This document shows positions 34,280 through 44,448 of a stretch of DNA of 64,000 nt, in pieces. The first letter of the stretch is position 1. Every line of letters begins with the position of its first letter. Below the pieces are notes generated by a model, which was not told the origin of the DNA, searched no databases, and saw only the letters and a program-made list of their open reading frames with translations. Source of the DNA: Auriscalpium vulgare. Lineage: Eukaryota > Basidiomycota > Agaricomycetes > Russulales > Auriscalpiaceae. Where the stretch lies: contig JAHBBC010000005.1 of the NCBI GenBank assembly GCA_019915015.1, positions 248,001 through 312,000 of the forward strand, written 5' to 3'. Position numbers and translations under genes: made by a program.

Positions 34280-37167
34280 TCACAAGGCCCCCCCAGTCTC
34301 AGCGGAAGAGGCTGACGCGCTGATATCCCAAGAGCCTTGTAGTGCTCCCAAGTCGAGGATTCCCAGAGGAGCGATGTCCGGGTCGGCATTGATCTTGCTC
34401 TCTGCGTGGATTTCCGATCCCAGGCCATTCAACGCGCGACGCTCGGCAGGACGGAGAGAATCACAGAGCTCTCTCGACCAGTGGTTCGGGGTCAAGTTGT
34501 CGTCCCTCTTCGCAGACGACAGAGCTGTGAGGCGAGTAGAGAACCAGACTTCGTTGGACCATGACCATTCGCCATTCCACGCGCGACTGTCGAGAAAGTC
34601 TTTTTGACGTGGCCAAAGACTTCGCCCGCTTTTCATGCCAAACAGCCGTTCAAAGTCTGTTTTGCTCCCACTATCCACGTGACCAGGAACCGGGTCAGTG
34701 GTCGCCTTGCCAATACCCTAGTCTGTGACTAAGCGGGAAGGTCCTCTAGCCTCGTCTTCAAGCAAACTGGGTGAACCAAATTGGACGGCTAGCCGCCATG
34801 CCAATCCTCCCATGTGGAGAAACATCCGAGCGTTTGGCTGCGCAAGAAGATCGTGTACCGTGGCCAAGTATGCGTCCCAAATGTTGGCCCGCGCTTCCCA
34901 CCATTGGACTGGATGACTGGAGTCTTGTGCGTAGCCTGTCCAAGAATTGGGAAGCATAGGGACTGGCTGCAGAAGCCGACTGCTTGGATAGCTCCACGTG
35001 AATGGAATACCTTTGCTCAACATGAAACCGACTACGGCAGACCATGGTAGCATGCAAGCGTCCCGCCAGACTGCGACGCGAAGTTTTGACCTCGAGAGTA
35101 AATGGATGTGACCCGTAATGATGGGAGAGACAGGCGGAATAGAGAGGGGCGTGTTCGCTGGTCGAAGTACCGCCGGGGTGAATGTGGCCACGCCATGCAA
35201 GGGAGATGTAGGCCTATAAGCCATCGCGAGTTCAGGAGCGAGAGTTTGAACTTCAGCAGTGTCTGCTTCCTTCTCTTCTTCTGGGGAGACTACCTCCGGC
35301 TCTGAGATCCTGTCCATCAGCGACGTGGACGGCACAACATTCATACAAGATAACAGCGACGCCGAGTCGTTTCGCGTTTTCTGAGATAGCCGGGACAGCA
35401 ATGTTGGACTCCCCGTGTTTTCGCTGGCCTGTGTAACGTCTTCGCGCTGGGGAGAAGAGCTAATTAGGCACTCCAGAAGGGATCGGTGCCCCGATCCGCC
35501 CTCGAGAGAGCCATCCTCTCGAGGTCTTTTGCTCCCGCGCGTTTCAAGATCTCCTGAAGTAACCATGGATATCGAAGAAGAGCTGTCCTTCTCCTCGGAA
35601 CTGGATCTACCAGTGCCATCTGCCATGACTACGTCTTGAAGGTCACGCTTCGACAAACTTTGCCCCTGTCGTGTATCGGAGGACCGTAGGGACGCACGGA
35701 TGGCCTCTTGCAGGTCTGCGGTCTCGCAATCAGAATCGTCGTTGTCGAACACGCTGTTCTCATGAAGTGAGACGGTGATTGAGGAGGTAGCTTTCCGTTT
35801 CCCTTTGTCCGTCGATGTGGTTGTGTCCGCTCCCGTAGTCAAGTCTATTGTCGAAGGAGGGGGCGACGGAGCTGGGGGTCGCATGGGCCCGTCGATCCCG
35901 CCGTATATGTGCTGGATGAATTCATCCTCCTCCCCTTGGTCGTGCTCCGGAACCGCGATAGCATCCCATCCTTTCGCTGGCATGTCAAAGTTGGTGACAT
36001 CGTGAAATACCGTGCCATCGCCTGGCCCTGGGAAGTTGAGCTTGACCGCGCAACCAACGAACTCGCCATTGCGAACACGTTTAGCGGAGACGACTTGTCG
36101 TGTTTTGGGATCTGCTCAAACCAGCGGCGTACTTGGCTGACTTCCGTGATCTGATCCTTCCTCAAGAATTTGTTCGTGCGATGCTTCAGGCGCTCCAGAT
36201 TCTTGTTGTACTTCTGCATCCGTTTCTCCCTTTCTCGCACGATTGCAGCAATTTCCTTCGCTCCCAATGTCCGTGGGTCCAGGGCTACCAATTCCGGCTT
36301 CTCGAGTGCATAGTGCCAAAGATACCGAGGGTTGGCGCCGTGAACGTACAGCTCTTGAATGTCAGGCCAAGAGACCCGGGGCAAGTGGAAGTCAACCAGA
36401 GTGCCTACTCGTTCGGCTGAAAGCCAAGGAATCACGAGGTCTGCCCACCCTGGTACCAGCACCGGTATGACTTCCCAACCGTTCCCAGCGTGCGTAGCTA
36501 GAAAAATGACGAACGCCATCCACTCGTGCATGGACTTGCGAGTAGATGATAGCTGTTTCTTCAGATCCGCTTTCTCCGCAGGTAGAGCCGTCACGGTGGG
36601 TATACGCAGAGGGACGGCATCGTACGCAAGATACTTGGCTATGACTTCGCCGACCCGCATGACTTTCGCAGAATATTCCATGAGCCAGTTGAGAGCTGTC
36701 GGGGTGCATTGATAGCGATCATGACCGACGCGTGCAAAGCCATTTCCATCCGCCTCGTCATTGTACACCCACTCCGCTTTTGTAAAGTCATTCGGCAGAG
36801 GGCGGTAGGCCAACCAAGGTCGCTTGTAATTCCACCATTCGATCGCAATATCTGGCCCGTCCTCTCGGCAATGGAAGGGCGGAGTAGCATGTAGAGCCGT
36901 CCGCGAGGGCATGCGCACCGGCGAGCGTCCGCTCGGTGTCGGATCCATTCTGAATCCCACCCATTGAACACCCGGCACGGACGATGTGAACACGTCCGCT
37001 AAGTAACCTCCGGATGTCACCACATGGTAGGGTAAGACCGTCTTGTCATAGATTGCATGTGGGTCCCCCGCGCGTCGACGCTTCGCAATCTCCTTCAAAT
37101 AACCAGCCGGCGGGGGCTTGGGAGCGGCTTCCGCTCCCCAACCTTGCACAGGTTGCGCCCAGGACGA
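34280..37167 (-). pseudogene. Large unknown ORF downstream of Gypsy integrase (one frameshift, one stop)
   Basis: Read on the minus strand from MSSWAQPVQGWGAEAAPKPP (37167). One frame runs to about 36110, then the similarity of sense continues in another frame (RVRNGEFVGCAVKLNFPGPG, then FDMPAKGWDAIAVPEHDQ) to a TAG at 34718. After that TAG the same frame goes on (FERLFGMKSGRSLWPRQKDF, then WSNEVWFSTRLTAL) to about 34280. The combined product would be about 950 residues: an N-terminal conserved part with many aromatic residues (IEWWNYKRPWLAYRPLP, NPRYLWHYALEKPEL, DPRTLGAKEIAAIVREREKR), a Ser/Asp/Glu-rich middle, and a Trp-rich C-terminus. Proteins of this look are, from memory, common in mushroom genomes with no assigned function. 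It has the same orientation as the Gypsy remnant and lies just downstream of its chromodomain. No membrane segment was seen. Confidence 0.6.
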
Positions 37168-37389
37168 CATGACGATGCGGGGAGACCAGAGGGATGATGG
37201 TTCAAGACAAAGGATAGGAGCACGAGGTCTCCGTTCTCCGTCTAAGCGCGCCTCGAGGCGGTGGCGCCCAAGCGAGGTCACCTGATCAGTAACGCGACAC
37301 GTCGAAAGTCAGTGAACAAAGCTCTCGACATCAGAAGATATATGTTCTGTTAGAAAATTATTAAAAAGTGTGTAATATAATATAACTCC

Positions 37390-40372
37390 ACCATTCAGCG
37401 TCTAGCCGGGCCAGCAAGTCCCGCGTCTCATCGATAAGAGAACAATCGCTGAGGAGCGTTGCGCAAATCTGTCGCGGTAGCCCAAGAATCGTATAACGGC
37501 CAGTAACCTTCCCATCGTATCAGATACAGCATCTGCTTCTTCTGCTTGTCGTATCAGTGACCCACTATCTTTTCGACTTGGTATTCTTCGGAAGCTGGCT
37601 TATCCAGACGCGTGTCGGGCAAGAGTGTTCTATGGCCAAACTCTGGGTCAGAAGGCCTATACAGGCGTAGATGTTCTAGGTTCAACACGTTCGACCCAGG
37701 GTAATTGTTGGGTAACCGCAGGCGGTATACTTTGGGATTGATACGCTCTTGCACCTCAAACGGCCCTACTGCGCGTTGAATTAATTTGCTGCCCTCGCCT
37801 CGACTTTCGATCCATTCCAAAGAGTGAGGGTTGACCAGGACTTGGTCTCCTACGTGAAATTCCAGCTCTCGACGGCCTTTATTGTACGATTCACTCTGCT
37901 TCAGTTGCACTCGTGCGAGAGCTATCCTCGCACTTTCCCTATGGTACTGGAGTAGTCGCACGAAGTCATCCGCTCGACCCTTGAGTAGGGCGTCTTGTGG
38001 AGCGGCTTCCGCTCCTACCGCCTTTCCAAAGTCGAGGCTGGATCTGGGCTGAAATCCATAGAGCACAAAATGAGGACTCAGATCGGTAGAGGAGTGAGGA
38101 AGATTGTTGTACGCGTGTTCCAACAAGGGAAGCCATTCAGCCCAACTGGTCTTATCCGTAGCTACATAGGCATGCCACATGATCTCCAGCTTTTGATTCA
38201 CAATTTCCGTCTGACTGTCATGTTGAGGATGGTGTGAAGAGGATAGAGACATCCGTATTTTCAGAGCCTTGGCTACTCCTTTCCAGAAATCAGAAGTCCA
38301 CCGTGGATCGCGATCTGAGACTATGTTGTCCGGCACGCCGAATCTGCAAATCACATGGTTCTCCCTCCGCCGACAATCCCGTGGTCGTGGGTATGAATTG
38401 TGCGTGCTTGGACATTCTATCCACTGTTACTAACACAGTGTTGGATTCCGAGGACCACGGTAGGCCTATGACTAAGTCCAAAGAAACAGACTCGTAGGGA
38501 CGTCGCGGCACCAGGTTTGGGATAAGACGTCTGAATTTAGTGAAATTCCGGTGCTTGACTTTCTGACATACGTCACAAGTATTGCAGAATCTCTGTACGT
38601 CTTTCCGCATCGAGGGCCAAAAGAATTTCCCATTCATCAATTGCCACAACTTCTCGGCGCCTGCGTGAGCTGACTCGAAAGGAGACTCATGAGCTTGGAG
38701 CAGTAGTCCTGCTCGTAAAGACTTAGGCACACATAGTCGTGGTTGAAAGTCTGCATCTCAGAAATACAGCAATCCTTTCTAATCCTTGAAGTATCTCTGT
38801 CCTGCATCCCAGGAATCCGGGGATTGCGAGGTGTTCTCCCATCTCTGCTTGAAAGCGGCATCCGCTTTGTACCCTTGCGAGAAGGACTGCAGATAACTCT
38901 CATCCATATGAACGTGGATGGTGGGAGGAGGATTGGCTTTCTCCCAAGCTATTTGCCGATCGTACAGGTCGAGATTCTCTCTAGGCTTGGACGCGCCTTC
39001 TAGCGTGGCATCGGCTTCCAATGCCTGTTCCGTCGTCGGAATTCTCTCTTTTGAATTGGCACGACCTTCTCTCTTCCGGACCGAATTCTTAGCTTTGTAG
39101 GATCGCGTAGTGACCTGGAAGCAGTGGTGGAGCGGACCCTTCAGACTTTCCGTCCAGTCTGAGAGCACCAATTGCGCTGCCTTCTCCAATTCCGAGATAG
39201 AATTGCCTTTCAGGGAGGACTCCGACATGCCAGCCAACGTTAAAGCCGGATACTCCTCTTCTGTCGGAGTCACGTAGTCGGGAACTGTTTCGAGCAGACG
39301 AGAAATGGGATCGACGTTGGAATGCACGCGTCCGGGTCGGTGTAGAATTTCTAAACCTGGCGCATACGCCGAGAAGACCGTTCCCCATGCTCCTAGTCAT
39401 CGATTATTGTTCTCATACGTCTTAGCCCATTGTAGAGCGGCGTGATTGGTGACTAATAAAATTTGTTCTCCCTCGATGAATGGTTGGAACTTTACAAGCC
39501 CTTCTTTGGCGGCTAGAGCTTCTCTTTCCGTGGCGGAATAGTTTCGTTCGGCTGGCTTGAAAGTACGGCTCCAGTATCCTATCACTCTTTCCACTTGCAC
39601 CACCGTTTCTTCGAGAGTATCTCCCCAGGAACCAGCATAATCGCAATCTAAGATTTTACTGGACAGCGTGGTCGTGAGCTTCGGAACAGGCTTCTTGGAA
39701 TCATATGCACGACGAACGCGCTCATACGTCCTGGTTCCCTTCAGGTCCTTAAGTGCCATAGTTTGCACCTGCTGCAGGGTAACTCCTAACCCTTCCCCAG
39801 ACACATCTGTGTACAATCGATAGGGCTTCCCCATCTGCGGATGCGCCAATACAGAAGCGCGAGACAGAGCCTTTTTGATTTCTTCAAAAGCTCTTTCATG
39901 TTCAGCGCGCCATTTCCAGGCAGCACCTTTTTGAGTGAGCGAAAACAACGGTGTAGCCAGAGTCGCGTAATGCGGTATAAAAGCGGAGAAGTATATGGCC
40001 ATGCCTAAGAAAGTGCGTAGTTCTGCTACTTTCGAGGGTCTCGCCATTTTCAAGATGGCTTCCACCTTTTGTTTGTGCGTCGACAAACCTAGACGAGAGA
40101 CCTTATGACCGAGTAGGATGATAGAACTATAGAACAAATGACACTTCTTGGGGGAGAGAGTGATTCCGGACTTTTCAACGGCTTCCAAAACCTTGTCAAG
40201 GTGATCAATATGTTCCTCGTAGCTCTTTGAATACACCACTATGTCGTCGATGTAGACTAGACAGAACAGCCAGAGATAGGGAGATAAAATTTCCTGCATC
40301 ACCCTTTGGAAAATGGAAGGTCCGTTGCGCAGTCCGAAGGGCATTATCAAGAATTGAAACAACCCTTTGTGC
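37390..40372 (-). pseudogene. Degenerate Ty3/Gypsy pol (RT, RNase H, integrase, chromodomain)
   Basis: On the minus strand from 40362: reverse transcriptase (FLIMPFGLRNGPSIFQRVMQ, catalytic YIDD in LVYIDDIVVYSKS), RT connection and RNase H (PYRLYTDVSGEGLGVTLQQV, YSATEREALA). After a frame change at about 39390 comes a linker ORF (39327-38779). Stops near 38775 precede the integrase: the HHCC zinc finger (FCNTCDVCQKVKH), core Asp in VSLDLVIGLP, Asp in IVSDRDPRWTSDFWK, and Glu in QTEIVNQKLE. A chromodomain-like end (MLYLIRWEGYW) follows another stop at 37556. The 5' part of RT, the protease and gag are absent; the copy is cut at about 40372, where the other Gypsy sequence begins. The chromodomain places it among chromoviruses, which target heterochromatin. 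Confidence 0.88.
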
Positions 40373-41256
40373 TGATGGGACCCGCCGCGCTACAGGCACC
40401 GAAACGGGCCAATCGCACCGCTACAGACGGACACACACCCCCGAGACCCCCATAGGGCGTCGAGGCACCAACACGACCACCATGCGCTGCTTCCGAGGCC
40501 AGGCGACACAGCTGCAAGAACGAGGCCGTGTAGGGGAGGCGTACCGTGGAGAGGCGAGACTTAGCAGGGCGCGGGTGCACGGACCGTGGGAGAGCTGACA
40601 AAGCAGCGGTATATAGATGCGATTCGAGCTCTTGTATAGACACTTTTGGACCTCGGGGCCTACACCCGAGACTACACCTTTCATTTCCACAACGTAGCGA
40701 TCTCTGCTAGACGCGACCGAAACCGACTTGACCGGCAAGATGACTTAGGCAGCGGGACGGGACCGGCCATCGGGTCGCACTCTCGCCGCGACACTACGGG
40801 CCATGCTGCCCAGACCCAACCACAGACTGGAGTGATACAGTGTGGTAGGGCATTTGCGACTGACGTTTATGTTATAGGATAGTGGCCACGGACGGTACGG
40901 ATGAAGACGGTCGGGTCGGACGGTCGGTGCTACACGGCCACGCGCACTGGACTCACGACGGCGGCCGTGAACGGACGAAGACCTCTACTGACAAGAGAGG
41001 GTGCATTGTACAACGGTCGGGTAGTACGGGGCGGATAGGTAAAGAGGAGAGGCCAGGACCCGCGGGGTCCTGGGTGGTTTGTTCGGGTCACGGTCGCGAT
41101 ATTGGTTCCTTCCTCCGATCCACCACCTCTTGGGCCAGCGGTTGGCTGCTCGCTCCCTCCATTTCTATCGACGTTCCCCGGGCCTTCCCCAGGGTACATC
41201 TCATCATTTGTGGAGCCCACCGCGAGGGGGCTAGTGTCAACCGCTCGAGCAACCCG
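40373..41256. other. 5' region of the plus-strand Gypsy element
   Basis: This GC-rich stretch precedes gag. The frame is open from 40882 but the translation before 41257 is low-quality and looks non-coding. A TATA-like GGTATATAGATG occurs at about 40609. It could be a 5' LTR plus leader, but a sequence matching the putative 3' LTR start after 48156 is not present, so LTR boundaries stay undefined. Confidence 0.4.
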
Positions 41257-43359
41257 ATGGCACCAAAGGCGAGGGTCGCAGTAGAGCCCACGCGACGCGC
41301 GCCGCCTCGAGCGGCTCTGTCGGAATACTCGACCAGTCAGCGCGCGGAGTCCATGCCAGGGCACCTCACATCGTCAGAGGAAGGGGAATCGGAAGAGGAG
41401 GCCACGACGCCCAGCAGCGGAGACGGCAAGGGCGACCACGAAAACGACGACGGCGAGGCATCGGACGGATCGGACGCGGCACCCGACGGCGACGGAGCTG
41501 ATGCGAGCGAGGTTCCCGGAGATCAAAACGCGGAGGCAAGTCCAGAGCTATCGGAGGAGTCGGATCACGGTTGGGATGGCGAACGGTCGCTCCATCAAGA
41601 GCTTCTGGACGTCGGGGAGTCGTCAAGCCAATTACTGACTGGCGGCGCGACCCGACGGTGGTTGTCCCCGGAGCTTACCCCGTCGGAATCGGAGCCCGAG
41701 GTGGCCGCGCTGATTGATGGGGTTCGAGGCAAGGTACAACCATCTCCCGGCAGCCAGCGATTGGTTCCCCACCGCAGTAACATCGGAGGCCACGGTCGCT
41801 TATTAGGCAACGGCCGCGACGCGTCAGCGCAGGTTTCCCGACCAGCATCTCCCACATCGCAATCCAGTCGTCCGTTCCCCAGTTCAACTCGTCACGCAGC
41901 AATGACCACTCCGATGCCCACCCGCGGTGATCGCCAAGCTCCTAAGTTCGATAACCTGAAGCCACGCGAGTTGCAACGCTACTTCGCAGAGCTGCGACAC
42001 CTGTTCACCAGGGCGGGTATCGAGGAGGGTCAGGAGCAGGAGAAGAAGGAGCATGCGACACGTTACCTGGATGTCCTCACGGCCGACCAGTGGCAGAGCC
42101 GGCCTCAGTACGCCGGGGACGCGACTTTCGAAGAGTTCGTAACCGCGATCATCGAGCTCTACCCAGGTGCGGACGAAGAGCGCAAGTACACTATGGGCGA
42201 CCTCGACCAGCTTGTCGCCGAGACCGCGCGACGCGGTATAACGACCATCGGCGACGTCGGTGAATACTACCGCGGCTTCTACGCGATCTCCCAGTTCCTT
42301 ATAGGGCGGCAACGGATCTCTGAGCGCGACCAGGACTACACATTCCTACGGGGCTTTCAGAAGGGCCTACAGGACAGGATCGAGCAGCGACTGCAGTTAA
42401 AATATCCCAACCACGATCGCGACGGGCCGTACCCAATGGACCAGGTAGTGGCGGCGGCGCGATACATACTGCACGGCACCTCAAGCACCCCGCGATCGGC
42501 TGTGCTTAGTGTTCCTGCAGGTCTAGCCGACTCGGCCGCGCCCGCAGTTATCAAGTCGGAGGAGCCTGCGATCAAGGTCGAGCAGTTTGCGGCCCTGATG
42601 GAGAAGGCGGCCGAACAGATTGCAAAGGCATACAGCGCGGGGAGGGCGGACGCGATGGGGATGAGCAACACGGCACCCCCACCGTCGGCGTTCACGCGTG
42701 GACCACCGGGCCCGATGATGGCGTCGGCAGCTTGTTTCGACCGCCCTCGCCCGGCTCCGGGACAAGATGGCGCCAGGTGTTCGTTCTGCAACGGACCCGA
42801 CCACTTCATTCGCGAATGTCTCGTGCTACAGGACTACATAGCGACGGGACGGGTGATACGCAACGAAATGAACCAGGTGGTCCTCAAGAACGGGCGACCA
42901 GTGCCGTTCGGAATGGGCCCCATCCAAGCGCGAGTAGACGAGTTTTATCGCACGGATCCGTCCGGTTTACGCGCCGACGTTGCGGCCAGAGTCGCGGGCA
43001 ATGTGACGGAGACGATGATGTTGGCATCCACAGGCCCCATCGCAGTCACCGACTACCCGCTCCGCCCTGCGCGCGACCAACCTGTCGCGGGGCTCATACA
43101 GTTAATCCCGCCGTTAACGGACGATGATCGGCTAGAAGAGTTGCGCCAAGAGATGGCGGTTCTGACGCTCATGAAGGAACAGCGAAACACGGGCCGGGCT
43201 CGAAGGGAGGCAGCGATACGCAATGGCGAGTTACCACCGCCGATTGGCCCCTTGCCGGGAGAAAGGGGTGCGAACCAAGAAACTCATCCCCGAGGTGGTG
43301 ATACCTCCGTCGAAATTCACGCCAAAACGGCCAAAGGTTACGTTCGCGGTGCCCGATGA
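41257..43359 (+). CDS. Ty3/Gypsy gag-like polyprotein with zinc knuckle
   Basis: The start at ATG 41257 (MAPKARVAVEPTRR) is preferred over the upstream open frame because the translation changes character there. The N-terminal third is acidic and Ser-rich. A capsid-like helical region follows (FDNLKPRELQRYFAELRHLF, YLDVLTADQWQS, FEEFVTAIIELYPGADEERK, FLRGFQKGLQDRIEQRLQ). A CCHC knuckle CSFCNGPDHFIREC (C-x2-C-x4-H-x4-C) near residue 505 binds nucleic acid during packaging. The C-terminal part (RVDEFYRTDPSGL, PLPGERGANQ) leads toward the protease ORF, which overlaps by 137 nt in another frame. Gag forms the intracellular particle in which the element is reverse transcribed. Confidence 0.8.
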   Translation: MAPKARVAVEPTRRAPPRAALSEYSTSQRAESMPGHLTSSEEGESEEEATTPSSGDGKGDHENDDGEASDGSDAAPDGDGADASEVPGDQNAEASPELSEESDHGWDGERSLHQELLDVGESSSQLLTGGATRRWLSPELTPSESEPEVAALIDGVRGKVQPSPGSQRLVPHRSNIGGHGRLLGNGRDASAQVSRPASPTSQSSRPFPSSTRHAAMTTPMPTRGDRQAPKFDNLKPRELQRYFAELRHLFTRAGIEEGQEQEKKEHATRYLDVLTADQWQSRPQYAGDATFEEFVTAIIELYPGADEERKYTMGDLDQLVAETARRGITTIGDVGEYYRGFYAISQFLIGRQRISERDQDYTFLRGFQKGLQDRIEQRLQLKYPNHDRDGPYPMDQVVAAARYILHGTSSTPRSAVLSVPAGLADSAAPAVIKSEEPAIKVEQFAALMEKAAEQIAKAYSAGRADAMGMSNTAPPPSAFTRGPPGPMMASAACFDRPRPAPGQDGARCSFCNGPDHFIRECLVLQDYIATGRVIRNEMNQVVLKNGRPVPFGMGPIQARVDEFYRTDPSGLRADVAARVAGNVTETMMLASTGPIAVTDYPLRPARDQPVAGLIQLIPPLTDDDRLEELRQEMAVLTLMKEQRNTGRARREAAIRNGELPPPIGPLPGERGANQETHPRGGDTSVEIHAKTAKGYVRGAR

Positions 43360-44440
43360 AGAAGAGGTGCCGGGGGCAACAGACGCGGCAAACGAGGACG
43401 AGCCGACCAACGAGAAGGGCGCCGAAGAGGCTGAGCCGGAACCCATCCATCCTTTTGCCTCGGTACCCGACGCAACGTACATACCGGTCGGCGACGAGGC
43501 GCAACCAGACAAAGGGAAGAAACCACTCGCTGCCTATACAAAAGACACACCCATCCACAGTGAGGAAGTCGCTAAGGAAGTCTATGGGCGCGCGATGGGA
43601 GCCTCCGTCATGCTGACGCAGGGCGAACTACTATCCCTGGCACCGGAAGTACGCTTGCAACTGCGCTACGCCATCACCCCGCTTCGGGTAGCGGCACCGG
43701 TGTTGACCGGCGGAGACGTGCCGGTGGCGGTCTTGCACACAGCGGTAGCGGAGAAAGAGGAGCCTACCGAGGAGTGGTCGGATCTGCCGGGCGACCTGTA
43801 CGACGAAGAGCGGGAACAAGAAAGAGATCGGGCGAGGGGGTACACCTCGCATATGCCGGCGTCGTTCCTGCAGGCCATACAGAGCCAGCCGGCGGTGCCG
43901 CCCAGGGGGTCGCTCGTCTTGTCCGACCCGATGCTGACGTTGATGAGTGCTTCGGTGGAGACGCCGGCCCCGCTCGTGGTCGCGAAGGAGTCATCCGTGT
44001 TGCGCGCAGTCCTGCCACTGGTGGATAACCAAGCGCATATCGAGGCTATCCTCGATCCCGGGTCGCAGGTCATCTCCATGTCCGAAGACGTCTGCCATTT
44101 CCTCGGCTTAGCGTACGACCCTGCAATCACATTAGACATGCTGTCCGCAAACGGCTCGATCGACAAGTCCCTCGGGCTCGCTCGCAACGTGGCGCTGAAA
44201 CTCGGCGACATTACGCTCTACGTACAGATACACATTATCCGCTCGCCAGCCTATGACATCCTGCTGGGGAGACCCTTCGACGTCCTAACAGGGAGCATAG
44301 TGCGAAACTTCGTCGACGAGCGGCAGACTATTACGATCACCGATCCCAACACCAAGGCAACAGCGACGGTCCCGACGGTAGAACGGGGCTCGCGTCGCAT
44401 CGTTCAGAGTGCCAGCGAGCGCAGGGATTTTCGGCTCTAG
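43223..44440 (+). CDS. Ty3/Gypsy aspartic protease ORF
   Basis: About 405 residues. The first third is hydrophilic. The protease core carries IEAILDPGSQVISMSEDVCH, a retropepsin-type active site (usually D-T/S-G; here Asp-Pro-Gly-Ser), the flap-like region LDMLSANGSIDKSLGLAR, and YDILLGRPFDVLTG, the conserved LLGRPF end strand. The ORF is shifted relative to gag, and the shared sequence near 43255-43275 suggests either a programmed frameshift or a one-base indel that separated a former gag-protease fusion. A Pro in the catalytic triplet is unusual for retropepsins in general, though some fungal Gypsy families vary here. Confidence 0.75.
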   Translation: MASYHRRLAPCREKGVRTKKLIPEVVIPPSKFTPKRPKVTFAVPDEEEVPGATDAANEDEPTNEKGAEEAEPEPIHPFASVPDATYIPVGDEAQPDKGKKPLAAYTKDTPIHSEEVAKEVYGRAMGASVMLTQGELLSLAPEVRLQLRYAITPLRVAAPVLTGGDVPVAVLHTAVAEKEEPTEEWSDLPGDLYDEEREQERDRARGYTSHMPASFLQAIQSQPAVPPRGSLVLSDPMLTLMSASVETPAPLVVAKESSVLRAVLPLVDNQAHIEAILDPGSQVISMSEDVCHFLGLAYDPAITLDMLSANGSIDKSLGLARNVALKLGDITLYVQIHIIRSPAYDILLGRPFDVLTGSIVRNFVDERQTITITDPNTKATATVPTVERGSRRIVQSASERRDFRL

Positions 44441-44448
44441 AGGCGTCG

